Origin: Nemertoderma westbladi
Taxonomy: Eukaryota > Xenacoelomorpha > Nemertodermatida > Nemertodermatidae
DNA length: 64,000 bases
Assembly: GCA_032718475.1 (NCBI GenBank)
Contig: JAUCBJ010005825.1
Location: forward strand, 54,714-118,713
Direction: 5' to 3'
Below the pieces are notes generated by a model. It had not been told where the DNA came from, made no database searches, and saw nothing but the letters and a program-made list of their open reading frames with translations. The translations under genes were made by a program, and so were the position numbers. Below are positions 18,107-29,488 of this stretch, piece after piece; the stretch's first letter is position 1; the number at the start of each line of letters is the position of its first letter.

Positions 18107-18577
18107 ATCGCCCTTAACTCAGCTGGTATACCATCCACCCTAGAACCAAGAGGCATGACGAGAGATGGGAAAAAACCTGATGGAATGACTCTGTCATCAT
18201 GGTAAAAAGGCAGGATGCTTGTTTGGGACTATACATGTAGGGATACCCTAGCGACATCCTACCTCCCCACGACATCCCAGACAGCCGGAGCAGCAGCAAC
18301 CGCAGCAGAACGTTTAAAGTCACACAAATACGCTGACCTGTGCCATGACTACCACTTTGTGACTATAGCTACAGAGACCCTCGGTCCCATTGGTGCTGAA
18401 GCAACCAGCACCATTCGTGAGATAGGGAGGAGGATCGCCCATACCACTGGTGAACCCCGGTCCACAGCTTTCCTCCACCAACGCCTATCCATGGCGGTGG
18501 TAAGAGGAAATGCCACCGCAGTCCTCGGCACCTTCCCCTCTAACAGAAACCTAGACGAGATTTTCCTACTTTAATAG
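18107..18577 (+). pseudogene. NeSL-type C-terminal restriction-like endonuclease region
   Basis: The frame reads [13 protein letters not shown], one stop codon (TAA near 18205), then GRMLVWDYTCRDTLATSYL, an Ala/Lys helix (AAERLKSHKYADL), VTIATETLGPIG and RLSMAVVRGNATAVLGT. This is the C-terminal block of NeSL/R2-type proteins, where the Pro-Asp pair and the later Asp belong to the restriction-like endonuclease active site. The sequence upstream (CCHC finger, polymerase) is missing. The open part from 18215 to 18574 ends at a natural position for the family. Confidence 0.75.
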
Positions 18578-18964
18578 TGATCACCTCCTGCACGACGAAT
18601 AGATGCCTTTTATTATTCCTTTCCCTTTTTTTTTATCACAGTTTACCTCATATCACGTTTTATCAAAATTAGTATTGTTGTCTTCTTAATTGATTTTTTT
18701 TAGAGTAGCATTATCAACCTTCAGGCCCTTCTTGCTCACCACCCCTACACAAACTTATTTAGGTTATATAAAATGTCCCATTAGATTGTTATTATATTAT
18801 GTACAGATTACTTTTGTATTTTACTATTAAAAATGTATTGTAGCATTTAATTATTGATGTATTAATGTTATATTGGATATTTGATTTAATTAATTAATTA
18901 AAATAAAAATTACTTGCAAACAATAATAAGAGCAAAAAAAAAAACACAACGATGTGAGTTTACA
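18578..18964. other. AT-rich untranslated sequence
   Basis: No coding frame is seen. It may contain the 3' untranslated region of the NeSL fragment; (TTAA)n-like runs lie near 18890. Confidence 0.4.
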
Positions 18965-20480
18965 TTGAGGGAGTCTTGTGGAGGTGCCCGATCATGATCT
19001 TGACCATGATCAGCAAAGATCAGTTTTGATCAGGGATCGGACACTCAAGGCTTGCTCCAATCGAAAAACTTAACATTACAAAAAGATTCAGAGACCCCAC
19101 ATTAGTCATGATTCCCGTTAAAAGATTTTCAAAAAAAGTGAATTCTTCCTGGTCAAAACGCAAGATCATGATCGCGCAAAGATCGGACTTTGTAAAATCA
19201 TAACTAAGCATTTTGGATATAAACAATTACTGTAGGAAACGTTCAGAACACCGCCCTGGACAACCGCCCTTGGCTCGATCGGACAACCGGTTCTCGAGAT
19301 CTGATACCTGATCATTAAAGATCGTGTTTTTCGGTTTTTTCCAATTTTCTCGAAAACTTTGTTTGAGACCCCCGAATGTTTTTTTACGAATCGACTTCTA
19401 TGATGAAGGGGCAACTTTTGAGCATTTCGAAATTTTCAAAAAGCGATTTGATCAGGCCGCGATCAGAAAAGATTGTGTTTTTGGTTTTATTTCAAAGACC
19501 AAGTCCTGGGAGTTGATCGTATGGAAAAACTTAACATCACAAAAAGATTCCTCACCCTCGAATTATGGGGGGTAGCCAAAATTTGGGCAAAAAAAGTTCA
19601 AGTCTAGTGGGTCAAAACTCAAGATCATGATCGCGAAAAGATCAGTATATTTAAAATCGAATCTAAGCATTTTTCTAATAAACATTCATTGTATGAAATG
19701 TTCAATGGTCTATTCTGAGTTGATTAAAAAACAAATTGGCTCTATCGGTCAACCGGTTCTCGAGATCAGCTTCCTGATCATAAAAGATCGTGTTTTTCGG
19801 TTTTTCCCGATTTTCTCGAAAACTTTGTTTGAGACCCCCAATTTTTTTTTACTAATCGACTTCTATTAAGACGGGGCAACTTTTAAGCAATTTGAAATTT
19901 TCAAAAAGCGATGTGATCAGGCCATGATCACGAAAGATCATGTTTTCGGTTTTATTTCGAAGACGATTGAGATCCTGTGAGTTCACCGTATGAAAAAACT
20001 TAACATTACAAAAAGATTCCTCACCCTCGAATTAGGGGGGGGGGGGGGTAGCCAAAATTTGACCATAAAAAAGTTCAATTCTAGGGGGTTAAAAGATCAT
20101 GATCGTGAAATGATCAGTTTTTTCGAAATTACTTCTGAGCATTTTGGGGCAAAACATTCAAACTAAAAAACATTCACTGGAGTGTTCTAAGTACATTAAA
20201 AAAAATTTCGACTCAATAGGCCTACCGGTACCGGAGATATGGTCGTCCAAAGTCTGCTTCCGGTACCGGTAATTCGAAAATATTTCGAAAACTCTTGATC
20301 GAATCCTTGAAAATATGTGAATGTACAGTTAGTGGACCCGCATCTAACGATATATCACAATCAATATTTCGGATGACAGGTACCGGTGAAATCAGACTTT
20401 ACTAAAAAAAAATTCAAATTTTAGCACTCATGTCTGACTATCTCGAAAACTATAATAGGTAGGGAAATACTTTCACTGCA
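18965..20480 (+). repeat. ~465-bp diverged tandem repeat, about three copies
   Basis: The block AAAACTTAACATTACAAAAA recurs at about 19065, 19523 and 19990 (spacing ~460-467 bp). Between occurrences the order of landmarks is the same: AAGATCATGATCGCG, CGGTTCTCGAGATC, ATTTTCTCGAAAACTTTG and an ACTTTTGAGCATTT-like block. The units are dense in GATC and ATCATGAT palindromes. The third unit drifts into CCGGTACCGG-rich sequence. No protein is supported. Confidence 0.7.
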
Positions 20481-21193
20481 AGAAATGTTTGCCTATCCAA
20501 TGCGCTTCTAACTCTGTGCTCGGATTTTGCATAGTATCAAAACCTACTACTTAACCCCCCCAGCGGAGGGAACGGAGTGACCGGAGCGCCAGTACTATCT
20601 TTCATTATTATGCAGTAATAAGGGTGGTGGGTGGGGTAGGTGGTGAACACTATCTATAGGGTGGAGGGAGGGTCTAGTATATTACTTTAGGATATTTGAT
20701 TTCTTTGCAATATAGTTTAGCAGCCTCAGTCTTATTTGTAATATGTTATACATTATACCAAATTATATCAAGTTTTAACATACTACATTGTCTACCTGTA
20801 GGAGAAATATACAATGTAGGGCTCATAATATATTTATAAATAGATTTAGTATATTTACATTGTATAACAGAGTGAATTGATACTATTACGGTATTATACT
20901 AAAGACGCCGCTTTGATATATCTGATGAAATGGCAATTTCTGGTATATTATCTATTTCACTATCTTGGGTATATCATTCAATTTCTAAAACTATAATAAT
21001 AAACATTTACTTCACTTCTTGTTTACTCGCATGGATATATTAATATAAAATACGTCAGTATAATATCTTATGGGGCCAAACCCAGCGTAATCAGAGTAAT
21101 GTTTAATTATTATTACAATTGGCACATTGAAGTAAGTAGTACATAAGTTTGATAAAATAATTATGAATCCGTATCTTATTCTACTTCCTCTCA

Positions 21194-21226
<33 letters not shown>

Positions 21227-21341
21227 TCTTTCTCACTCTTATTCTACTACTACTAACTACTATTACTACTACTACTGACTATTGCAGAGTTAGGTGTATA
21301 TTATAAGAGGACGAGGTTTGTGATTATTAGTTATTATACAA
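20481..21341. other. Non-coding AT-rich sequence with microsatellites
   Basis: No gene is seen. A (CT)n/(CTTT)n microsatellite spans about 21185-21238 and a (CTA)n/(CTATTA)n run about 21243-21280. The rest is AT-rich. Confidence 0.5.
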
Positions 21342-22070
21342 GTGCCCCTCGGCTATAAAGAGTCCACCCTCGGTTGCTTACTGGATAACAAATTAAATTG
21401 GAAAACTCATATTGACTATATTAAAACTAAGATATCCAAATCTGCTGGTATCTTCTATAAGCTACGCCACGTATTCCCACTTCGAATTCTCAGACAGCTC
21501 TATTACTCACTTATACATCCCTACCTCTCATATGGTATCTCACTATGGGGTTCTACCCATTCTAGTACTCTGAAACCTCTACGAATTAAAATAAATAAAA
21601 TAGTTAGATGTATCACATTCAATCACTACCAGGCCTCTTCTAATCCTATCTACAAATCTCTATCTATACTTCCACTGGACTTACTTATATACGACGTAAA
21701 CTCCACTACTAATCATTTACCTACTATGATACAAGATTTATTTAGGAAAACGTCTACAGTACACAACTACCCTACTCGCTCTGCTACCCGTGGGGACTTC
21801 TATATACAAACTTGTCGTCTAACGTCGTCACAACAATCCATGAGCTTTCAAGGTCCTCTTATATGGAACAACATACTGTTAAATATAAAAAATTGTAAGT
21901 CCAAATCTAGTTTCACAAAAAAAGAAGATGCGGTACACATAGATGTGTCTTTCTTATCTGAATCTAGAATAACCCTCCGACCCCCCCCCCCCCCCCCCTA
22001 CCCCCCACCCCCTCCTCCCCCCACCCCCTCCCCTCCAATAACTTCCAGCTGCAGATCTTGGCAGCCCTAG
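21342..22070 (+). pseudogene. CR1/L2/Jockey-type LINE reverse transcriptase, C-terminal part
   Basis: The frame opens upstream without an ATG. LGCLLDNKLNWKTHIDYIKT, KISKSAGIFYKLRHVFPLRI, LRQLYYSLIHPYLSYGISLW and ARG/W-type NIL blocks form the thumb and connection region typical of CR1, L2 and Jockey LINEs. Similarity ends around SFTKK; the remaining residues are low-complexity sequence encoded by a poly-C tract (21980-22040). It could be the 3' part of the same LINE family as 1512-2935, but no overlap proves this. Confidence 0.72.
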
Positions 22071-22199
22071 CACCTGCTATTGCCTGGATGCTGCAGCATA
22101 TATATAAATACAATAAGTCAAGTACAGTATAAGTGATTGTGTATTGTGAATATTCATATGGAAGTAATTGTTGGAAAGAAATTAAATTAGAAAAAAAAT

Positions 22200-23870
22200 T
22201 AGAGAGGAGGATTCAATGTAACCAAATTCCTATCAAACTCGCAACAATTTCTCAACAATATACCAGCAGACAAAGTTGCGAAAGGAGTTCTAGATCTGGA
22301 TTTGGATGAAATGCCGTTGACAAGGGCATTAGGAGTAAAATGGTGGCCTGAAGAAGACGCATTCACCATCGCAGTTAACGCAGTATCACCAACACAGATG
22401 GTGATAAACCAAGAACAGGCAACGAAGCGGACAATTATCTCCATCATTATGTCCGTATACGATCCACTAGGACTCGTTGCACCTTCGCGTTACAAGGAAA
22501 GATCATGTTCCAGAAATATTGGATAGACAAACTGGATTGGGATAAACAACTACCACCAGCATTGCTAACCGACTGGATAAAGTGGACTTCCCAACTAGAA
22601 ATCCTTACAGAACTGCGGATACCCCGTCTGTATTTCCCGATAATTCCAGATACTCCAATATACGAGTTACATCAATTCTGCGATGCCAGCGAAACCAGTT
22701 ACAGCACCGTTTCGTACCTTCGCTGTGTGGGTGGGGAGGGTGAGCCTATTCAAACTAGGCTCGTATATTCTAGAACAAGACCAGCACCCATATCTACACA
22801 AACGGTACCCAGGATGGAGTTATCAGCGGCAGTACTCGCAGTCAAAGCGCACGCCGAAGTGATCAGTGCGTTGGAACTCAAAATCGAACGAAACTATTTC
22901 TATTCGGACTCAGAGGTGGTGCTATGTCAACTATCAAACGAGTCGAGACTCTTCGTAACCTTTGTAGCGAACCGGATATAGGAAGTGAGAAGGTTCACCG
23001 AGATAAGACAATGGAGATATCTTCCCACAGAAATGAACCCAGCAGACTGTGCATGTGCAAGCCAAGGATTATTCCCGGAAGAGTTTATAAGAAGGTTCCA
23101 CGACTTTTGGTTCTATGGACCAGAATTCCTCAGACTCCCAGACAAAGAGTGGCCTTCAGAAATTGTCAATGGCCCTCATAAAGGAAAGAAGCCAGAGGAG
23201 GTGGACGACTATAAACCTGACAAAGAGAAGGAAGTCACAGCGGCATATGTGACAACAGCAACACATGACGAACATCCCATAGATAAAATCCTGGCTGGAA
23301 ATGGTTCTTTCAACATCAATATGAATAGACTGGCAAACCTGATGATCCTATGGGATTAGATACTTTACAATGCCCGACACAAAAAGAACAAGTTTATAAG
23401 CTTACAACCAATCAAAGTAGATTATAAATAAATGGCTTTCACCGTCATTATGAAACATCTACAAGCTAAACATTTTGCGTCGACTATAACTGATTTAGAA
23501 AAGAACATCCAGATAGTTAAGATTAATCCGCTACGGAAGCTATGTCTGTTTCTCGACCCCCTTGGAGTCATAAGATGCAACACACATTTCCTATATACGG
23601 GACTGGATTATAATGAGAAGTTTCCCATACTGTTACCAAATGAGTCGCCGATTACAACAGCTATAGTCAGAGGGGCACATCAGGATATCGCCCATCATGG
23701 ATTTGACTACCATAACCTTACCATAACCATTACCATAACCTTAATGCGCGGCAGGGTGGAAGTCAAACGATATGGAGTGGTATTCACTTGTTTCCTATGT
23801 CGCGCTGTGGCGCTGGATTATTCGTGTTATTTGTGTCGTGGATTAAACTTACACCATGGAAATATTTTAT
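22200..23870 (+). pseudogene. pol: Second BEL/Pao pol relic, decayed
   Basis: Three consecutive frames together give a BEL polymerase tail and RNase H: ALGVKWWPEEDAF, IISIIMSVYDPLGLVAPS, LDWDKQLPPALLTDWIKW, LHQFCDASETSYSTVSYL, PRMELSAAVLAVKAHAEV, YFYSDSEVVLCQL and RYLPTEMNPADCACASQGL. LPNESPITTAIV and AHQDIAHHG follow, the start of the integrase zinc module. At least three frameshifts or stops (near 22500, 22979 and 23357) break it. A short ACCATAACC-type run near 23710 replaces the integrase centre, and homology ends before the minisatellite at 23981. The sequence differs from the BEL pol at 15638, so two lineages are present. Confidence 0.82.
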
Positions 23871-23980
23871 GTTAGCCGGAAAACCAAAACACTAAGCGAA
23901 AGTAGAGCACTACCTGGAACTTTTTTGAGATTCAAAGCCGTTTTAGGAGCTTATCGTGCCAAGGAGCACGAGAAATCCAT

Positions 23981-25608
23981 TACAGAATTGTTTAGAGTCC
24001 CGTCCAAGTTCGCGGAATCGTTTAGAGTTCCGTCCAAGTTCATGGAATCGTTTAGAGTCCTGTCTGAGTTGTGCAATCGTTTAGAGTCCTGTCCGAGATC
24101 GCGGAATCGTTTAGAGTCAAGTCCAAGTTCGCGGAATCGTTTAGAGTCCCGTCCAAGTTTGCGGAATCGTTAAGAGTCGTGTCTGAGTTGTGGAATCGTT
24201 TAGAGTCCTGTCTGAGTTGTGGAATCGTTTAGAGTCCCGTCCAAGTTCGCGGAATCATTTAGAGACCCATCCTAGTTTGCGGAATCGTTTAGAGTCGCAT
24301 CCGAGTCCTTCGAATTGTTTAGAGTCCTGTCGAAGTTTGCAGAATCGTTTAGGGTCCCGTCCAAGCTCGCGGAATTGTTTAGAGTCCTGTCCAAGTTCGT
24401 GGAATCGTTTAGAGTCCCGTCCAAGTTCGCGGAATCGTTTATAGTCCCGTCCAAGTTTGCAGAATTGTTTAGAGTCCCATCCAAGTTCGCGGAATCGTTT
24501 AGAGTTCCATCCAAGTTTGCGGAATTGTTTAGAGTCCTGTCCAAGTTTGCGGAATCGTTTAGAGTCCCGTCTGAGTTGTGGAATTGTTTAGTGTCCTGTC
24601 CGAATTGTGGAATCGTTTAGAGTCCCATCCAAGTTTGCGGAATTGTTTAGAGTCCTGTCCAAGTTTGCGGAATCGTTTAGAGTCCCGTCTGAGTTGTGGA
24701 ATTGTTTAGTGTCCTGTCCGAATTGTGGAATTGTTTAGAGTCCCATCCAAGTTCGCGGAATCGTTTAGAGTCCTGTCCAAGTTCGTGGAATCGTTTAGAG
24801 TCCTGTCCAAGTTCATGGAATCGTTTATAATCCCGTCCAAGTTCGCGGAATCGTTTAGAGTCCTGTCTGAGTTGTGAAATGGTTTAGAGTCCCGTCCGAG
24901 GTCGCGGAATCGTTTAGAGTCCTGTCTGAGTTGTGGAATCGTTTAGAGTCGCGTCCAAGTTCGCGGAATCGTTTAGAGTCCCGTCCAAGATCGCGGAATC
25001 GTTTATAGTCCCGTCCAAGTTTGCGGAATCGTTTAGAATCCTGTCTGAGTTGTGAAATCATTTAGAGTCCCGTCCGAGGTCGCGGAATTGTTTAGTGTCC
25101 TGTCCGAGTTGTGGAATCGTTTAGAGTCCCATCCAAGTTCGTGGAATCGTTTAGAGTCCTGTCCAAGTTCGTGGAATCGTTTAGAGTCCCATCTGAGGTC
25201 GCGGAATCGTTTAGTGTCCCGTCCGAGGTCGCGGAATCGTTTAGTATCCTGTCCGAGTTGTGGAATCGTTTAGAGTCCCATCCAAGTTCGCAGAATCGTT
25301 TAGAGTCCTGTCCAAATTTGCGGAATTGTTTAGAGTCCCGTCTGAGTTGTGGAATTGTTTAGTGTCCTGTCCGAATTGTGGAATCGTTCAGAGTCCCTTC
25401 CAAGTTTGCGGAATCGTTTAGAGTCCCATCCGAATCCTTCGAATCGTTTAGAGTCCCGTCCAAGATCGCAGAATCGTTTAGAGTCCTGTCTAAGTTCGTG
25501 AAATCGTTTAGAGTCCCATCCGAGTTTGCGAAATCGTTTAAAGTCCTGTCCGAGTTGTGGAATTGTTTAGAGTCCCGTCTGAGTTAGTGGAATCGTTTAG
25601 AGTCCCGC
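23981..25608. repeat. 30-bp minisatellite
   Basis: About 54 tandem copies of a unit starting GGAATCGTTTAGAGTCCCGT and ending CCAAGTTCGC occur here, with recurring 29-bp variants (CTGAGTTGTG in place of CCAAGTTCGC). Thirty bases are ten codons, so stretches without the 29-bp variant form long open frames (repeat ESFRVPSKFA); the variants shift frame repeatedly. The array begins abruptly after the BEL relic and ends at about 25608. It is best read as a non-coding minisatellite. Confidence 0.9.
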
Positions 25609-26429
25609 CCAATAAAAAAGTAACAGTTACTAATAACATAGGTTAAAAGGTCACAAATTATGCATATTAGGCTACAGTAAGAGAGTGAAATGAAATAAAA
25701 ATAGGTTAAGTTTAATTAATGAAAGTTATATACTATAGCACAATTATAAGAGAAAGTCGTGAAGATAGCAGACTAATAAAGACGTGTGTGTGTGTGTGCT
25801 GTGGTATGATTGTATTTGTAGGTTTCCTCTATAAATATGGATATGATTCAAACACAATATTATGCTAATAAAAACTATTTTTGTGGGTAAAAAAATTAAT
25901 GAATGTTTAATGCAATGATTTTACTCTGGTGCTTATATCGTCGAAGGTTATAACCTCAAGAGTAAAATAGTTGAAGTAATGAAGTGATACCAATTGATAC
26001 AAATCCGAACAGAATGAAGGCCTAAAGCAACAGGGTGGGGTGCATTAGCAGAAAAATATAGATAATGTTAGCAGATTCCTTATATATAACACATATAATG
26101 CGAGTTTTATCAGCATGTAAGTGGAACTTTGATGTGGTTTTGATATGGCCATTGGAATGCAAGATATTTGTAGTTGGGCTGTTCTATGGGTGTGCAGATG
26201 CTGGGTTGTAATTGAATCCCCCCTTCCCCCGAATACTGTATCCTACAGCACCTTAGTATAAAAATTGTTGGAAATTTTTTTTTCTTCATTTTTTTTTCAT
26301 TTTTTTAAGGTATTAATATAATAAAAATATTAATGCTATGGCACACATAACACAAAAAAACACAAAATCTTCCAACTAATAATACCTAATATAAAAAATA
26401 ATACCTAATAAAATAAATAAATAAACCTA
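25609..26429. other. AT-rich sequence without recognisable genes
   Basis: No coding frame is seen. A short (GT)n run lies at ~25786-25799, and A/T-rich tracts at 26270-26400 lie just beyond the end of the reversed NeSL relic, where its 3' untranslated region would be. Confidence 0.45.
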
Positions 26430-27420
26430 AAAAATGCCAGTGAAGCAGTCTGACCAGAGAGGCAGAGAGGAGGTCGTAGAGACTCTCTGATAGTGCGGGT
26501 CTGCAGTCCCGAGTATGGAGGCCGTGTTGCCGATCAGGACGCCTATGAGGATGCGTTGGAGGAGAACTGATGGGATTTCCTTTGAGGGAGTTGCCCACCT
26601 CCTTTAGAAACACTGCCATCTCAGAGCTGGGTCGACCGAGGATCTCGAAGGCTTCCGGGTGAAATAGATAGCCTCGGTCGACTAGTTCCTACAGTAGTAC
26701 TTCGCGATCTTTGTATTTTCTGCCTCGACTAGACAACGGCGGCCGGCACTCGCAGCAAGATGACTGGGAGCGAGGGAATCGATGATGGTCGCATCCCAAG
26801 TCAGCATGCGGCTGTGGTTCCATGGGATGAGGGTGACACCGTCTACTCGCTTCCCATCATTTCTGCACAACCCCTGTGGTTCCAGTAAGGCTGGAAGCCC
26901 ACAGGTTGCCATGACTCACTGCACTATGTTGTTCAACACAGAGTGATGTGCAATATCCTCCTCCCGGCGCTTCTCCAACATGACAGACCATGGAGGCCGT
27001 CTGATCTAATGTCGGTGGTTCGGCACCGGGAACACCTGTAGGGTTTGGTTACCTTGCAACCAAGGCATGTGGCGACAGATACTCGGGACTGGGCGTCAGT
27101 GAGTGTCAGTCCCAACGAACTGATCATGGTAGTGGCGTCGAGCCAGCAACCAGGGACTGGATCGACAACCGCATTGAGGCGGGAAATCTCTAGTTGCGTC
27201 GTGGCGGCAGTCTGAAGAGCCACGCAGTTTGCCTTGTGCAGTGGCTCCATCCATGCATGCTATCTCGCTGTGTCTGAGAGTCCGTTGGTGAATGGATTGG
27301 GTGTTGGTTGGGAGGGCGTCCTTCCACATCTCGTGGGTGTGGGAAATCGAGGGGTGAGGACCCGATGGGTGTTGGTTGGCTGTTGAGGGCTCGTGGAAGA
27401 GGCATGAGAGAGAGGCGCAT
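26430..27420 (-). pseudogene. NeSL-type CCHC finger and endonuclease region, reversed
   Basis: On the minus strand, from high to low coordinates, the relic reads MEPLHKANCVALQ, RVSVATCLGCKV, the finger CSRCRTTDIRSDGLHGLSC, GLPALLEPQGLCRNDGKRVD, MLTWDATIIDSLAPSHLA and finally QRILIGVLIGNTASI-like sequence near 26530. These are the CCHC finger and restriction-like endonuclease blocks of NeSL/R2-type proteins in the right order, spread over three frames with several stops. It contains the finger that the 18107 fragment lacks. LINE-A copy 3 begins just upstream of it on the same strand. Confidence 0.78.
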
Positions 27421-27423
27421 GTA

Positions 27424-29488
27424 GCTACTACTGCTACTACTACTCGGCATGCTGCATTGCACCTGCATTTTTAAGAATGCCGTGCCGGCTTGTCGATAAA
27501 ATTGCGCCGCCACAACTCCCTATCACCCATGACATGTGCTAGATCATCCGCAACTTCAAGGCCAGTGTCCTTTTAAGATGCGTCTCAAGAAAGTCATGGG
27601 CTGTCCACCATGCTTATTCACTCAATGAGGCTGCCAAAGTACAAGATTATGCACTGGCTCGTCCTCACGGCAAAACCAATGTCTTGCAAAGCGGAGGCGA
27701 TTTTGTTCTAGTGTCAAGCTTGGGGGAACCAATGAGACACATCCAATGTTATATAGTGTCTGGTTGGAGATGTGTGCATTGTACTTGACACAATGAACCC
27801 GAGTGTAGCATTCTTGTGAATGTGCCATCCAGAGATTTGGTGTCCTCAGCAGTTAGAGCCCAGCATGGACTCCCATAGAGGAGTACTGGAGCTACTGCTG
27901 CTCTAAATCATCGGACCTTAAGTTTCCGATTAATTCTCGGTGACTTCCAAATCCTGGAAAGCTTATTCAAGGCTGCCCATGCCTTTCCCTTACGAATTCG
28001 AAGGTCCTCACCTGACTTCCGGATCCATGATCCCAGGTAACAGAAGTTGTCCACATGCTCAACCATACCATCCTTGGAGCTTATGCTCATCCAATCAGAG
28101 ACATGCTGAGGACTTTCAAAGTTAACTGTCAAAATTTTGGTCTTTCTAGAGTTAATAAAAAGACCAACACTAGAAGCAGCATGTTCTAATGAGCTGAGGA
28201 GCCATTGGGCTCCCTCTAGTGATTCTGACAGTACTCCTAAGTCAACAGCAAAGTCTAGATCACTTAGGTACTTGACAGGATTTCCTCGCCTTCTGGAGCC
28301 AGTAGGTGGAGTTATCGTCACCCCATCATCATTATGATGATCTAAGGACATGTGTAGAACATAGTCAACCACAATTATGAACAAGAATGGTGCAAGTGTG
28401 TCTCCCTGGAGGACGCCCCATAACACTTCAAATGGTTCTGTGTCACTGTCAACAGTAGACACAAATGTTGTCGAACCATCGTATGCTGATCTGATTGCTG
28501 CAATAATTTCATCAGGAATCCCATATAATGAAAGTATGCTGAATATACGTGAGCGAGAGACTGAATCAAAGGCATTGAAGAAGTCAACAAAGATAACAGC
28601 CAGATGCCTGTCTTTCTTTTTGGATAACTCTTCAATTATCCTTCTAAGTGCCAAAATGGGCTCCATGGTCCCACGACCTTTACAGAACCCATTCTGATTT
28701 CCACGGAGCAGTCTCTCAATGGGATCCCTGATGCGATTTAATAGAATTCAATTGTATGGATTTGCAGCAATCGAGATCAATGAGATTCCTCGAAAAGAAC
28801 CATATAGTGTTAGGTTGCCCTTCTTGGGAACTGGCACCAACTTATTTGTTTTCATTTCTTGTTGCTCTTGTTGTTCGGTACATGTCTACTATGATGGGAT
28901 AGATGAGCTTTAAACACTCAGGTATTTTAAAGACCTCAGGGGGAACACCATCTACTCCACTGGCACGATCGGTCTTAATGCTCTTTGCAGCAGCCTTCAC
29001 TTCTGCAAAGGAGATATCACCAATGGGAATATCTGGGAGTACAGACTCAGACACTTTTACTTCTATAAAGTTATCAGGCAATACCATGTCATTATTGAGG
29101 AGCTTTTCAAAGTGGGCCTTCCAACCATTGAGGCGATCGGCTTGTGATTCAGCCTTAACCTTGATGGTTGGTTGGCTTTTCCGCCCAGTAAGCAAGTTGA
29201 TCGATTTCCAGGCCTGGGATGATTGCCTGCTGTCATCAGCATCATTGATGGCATCAACCTGTTGGTTTATTAGCTCCTGTAGATTAACAGAGTACTGCCT
29301 GTTCAGGGACCTAGATGCAGCCTTAACTGCATTCCTGGCCGTTGTAGTCTGTTTGAGTCGGGACTCTTTCTGCGACTTATAGAGGTCATTTCGGCACTTC
29401 TGAATTTTGTTGTCAGTCCAGGGGGCCCTTTTCCTGTTGCGAGGGTATACATGAACAGTTTCTTAACTGCTTCTACTTAGCTGCTAAC
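27424..29488 (-). mobile_element. LINE-A copy 3, longest but decayed
   Basis: The 3' end at about 27424-27440 carries an imperfect CTACTACTGCTACTAC tail. On the minus strand the copy extends further 5' than the other two. It includes SIKTDRASGVDGVPPEVFK (fingers, near 28950), motif A VIFVDFFNAFDSVSR, motif B GVLQGDTLAPFLFII and motif C DLDFAVDLGVLSES, where one catalytic Asp of the FADD box is Val. Frameshifts near 27828-27908 and 28700-28850 break the frame. It ends where the piggyBac-like copy 2 begins at 29489, so its original 5' end is unknown. The changed catalytic box makes it inactive. Confidence 0.85.

Noticed and set aside
24272-24544. Repeat protein with LDGTLNDSAN units in the 30-bp array
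   Set aside because: Frames are broken every few units by the 29-bp variant and are limited to the array.
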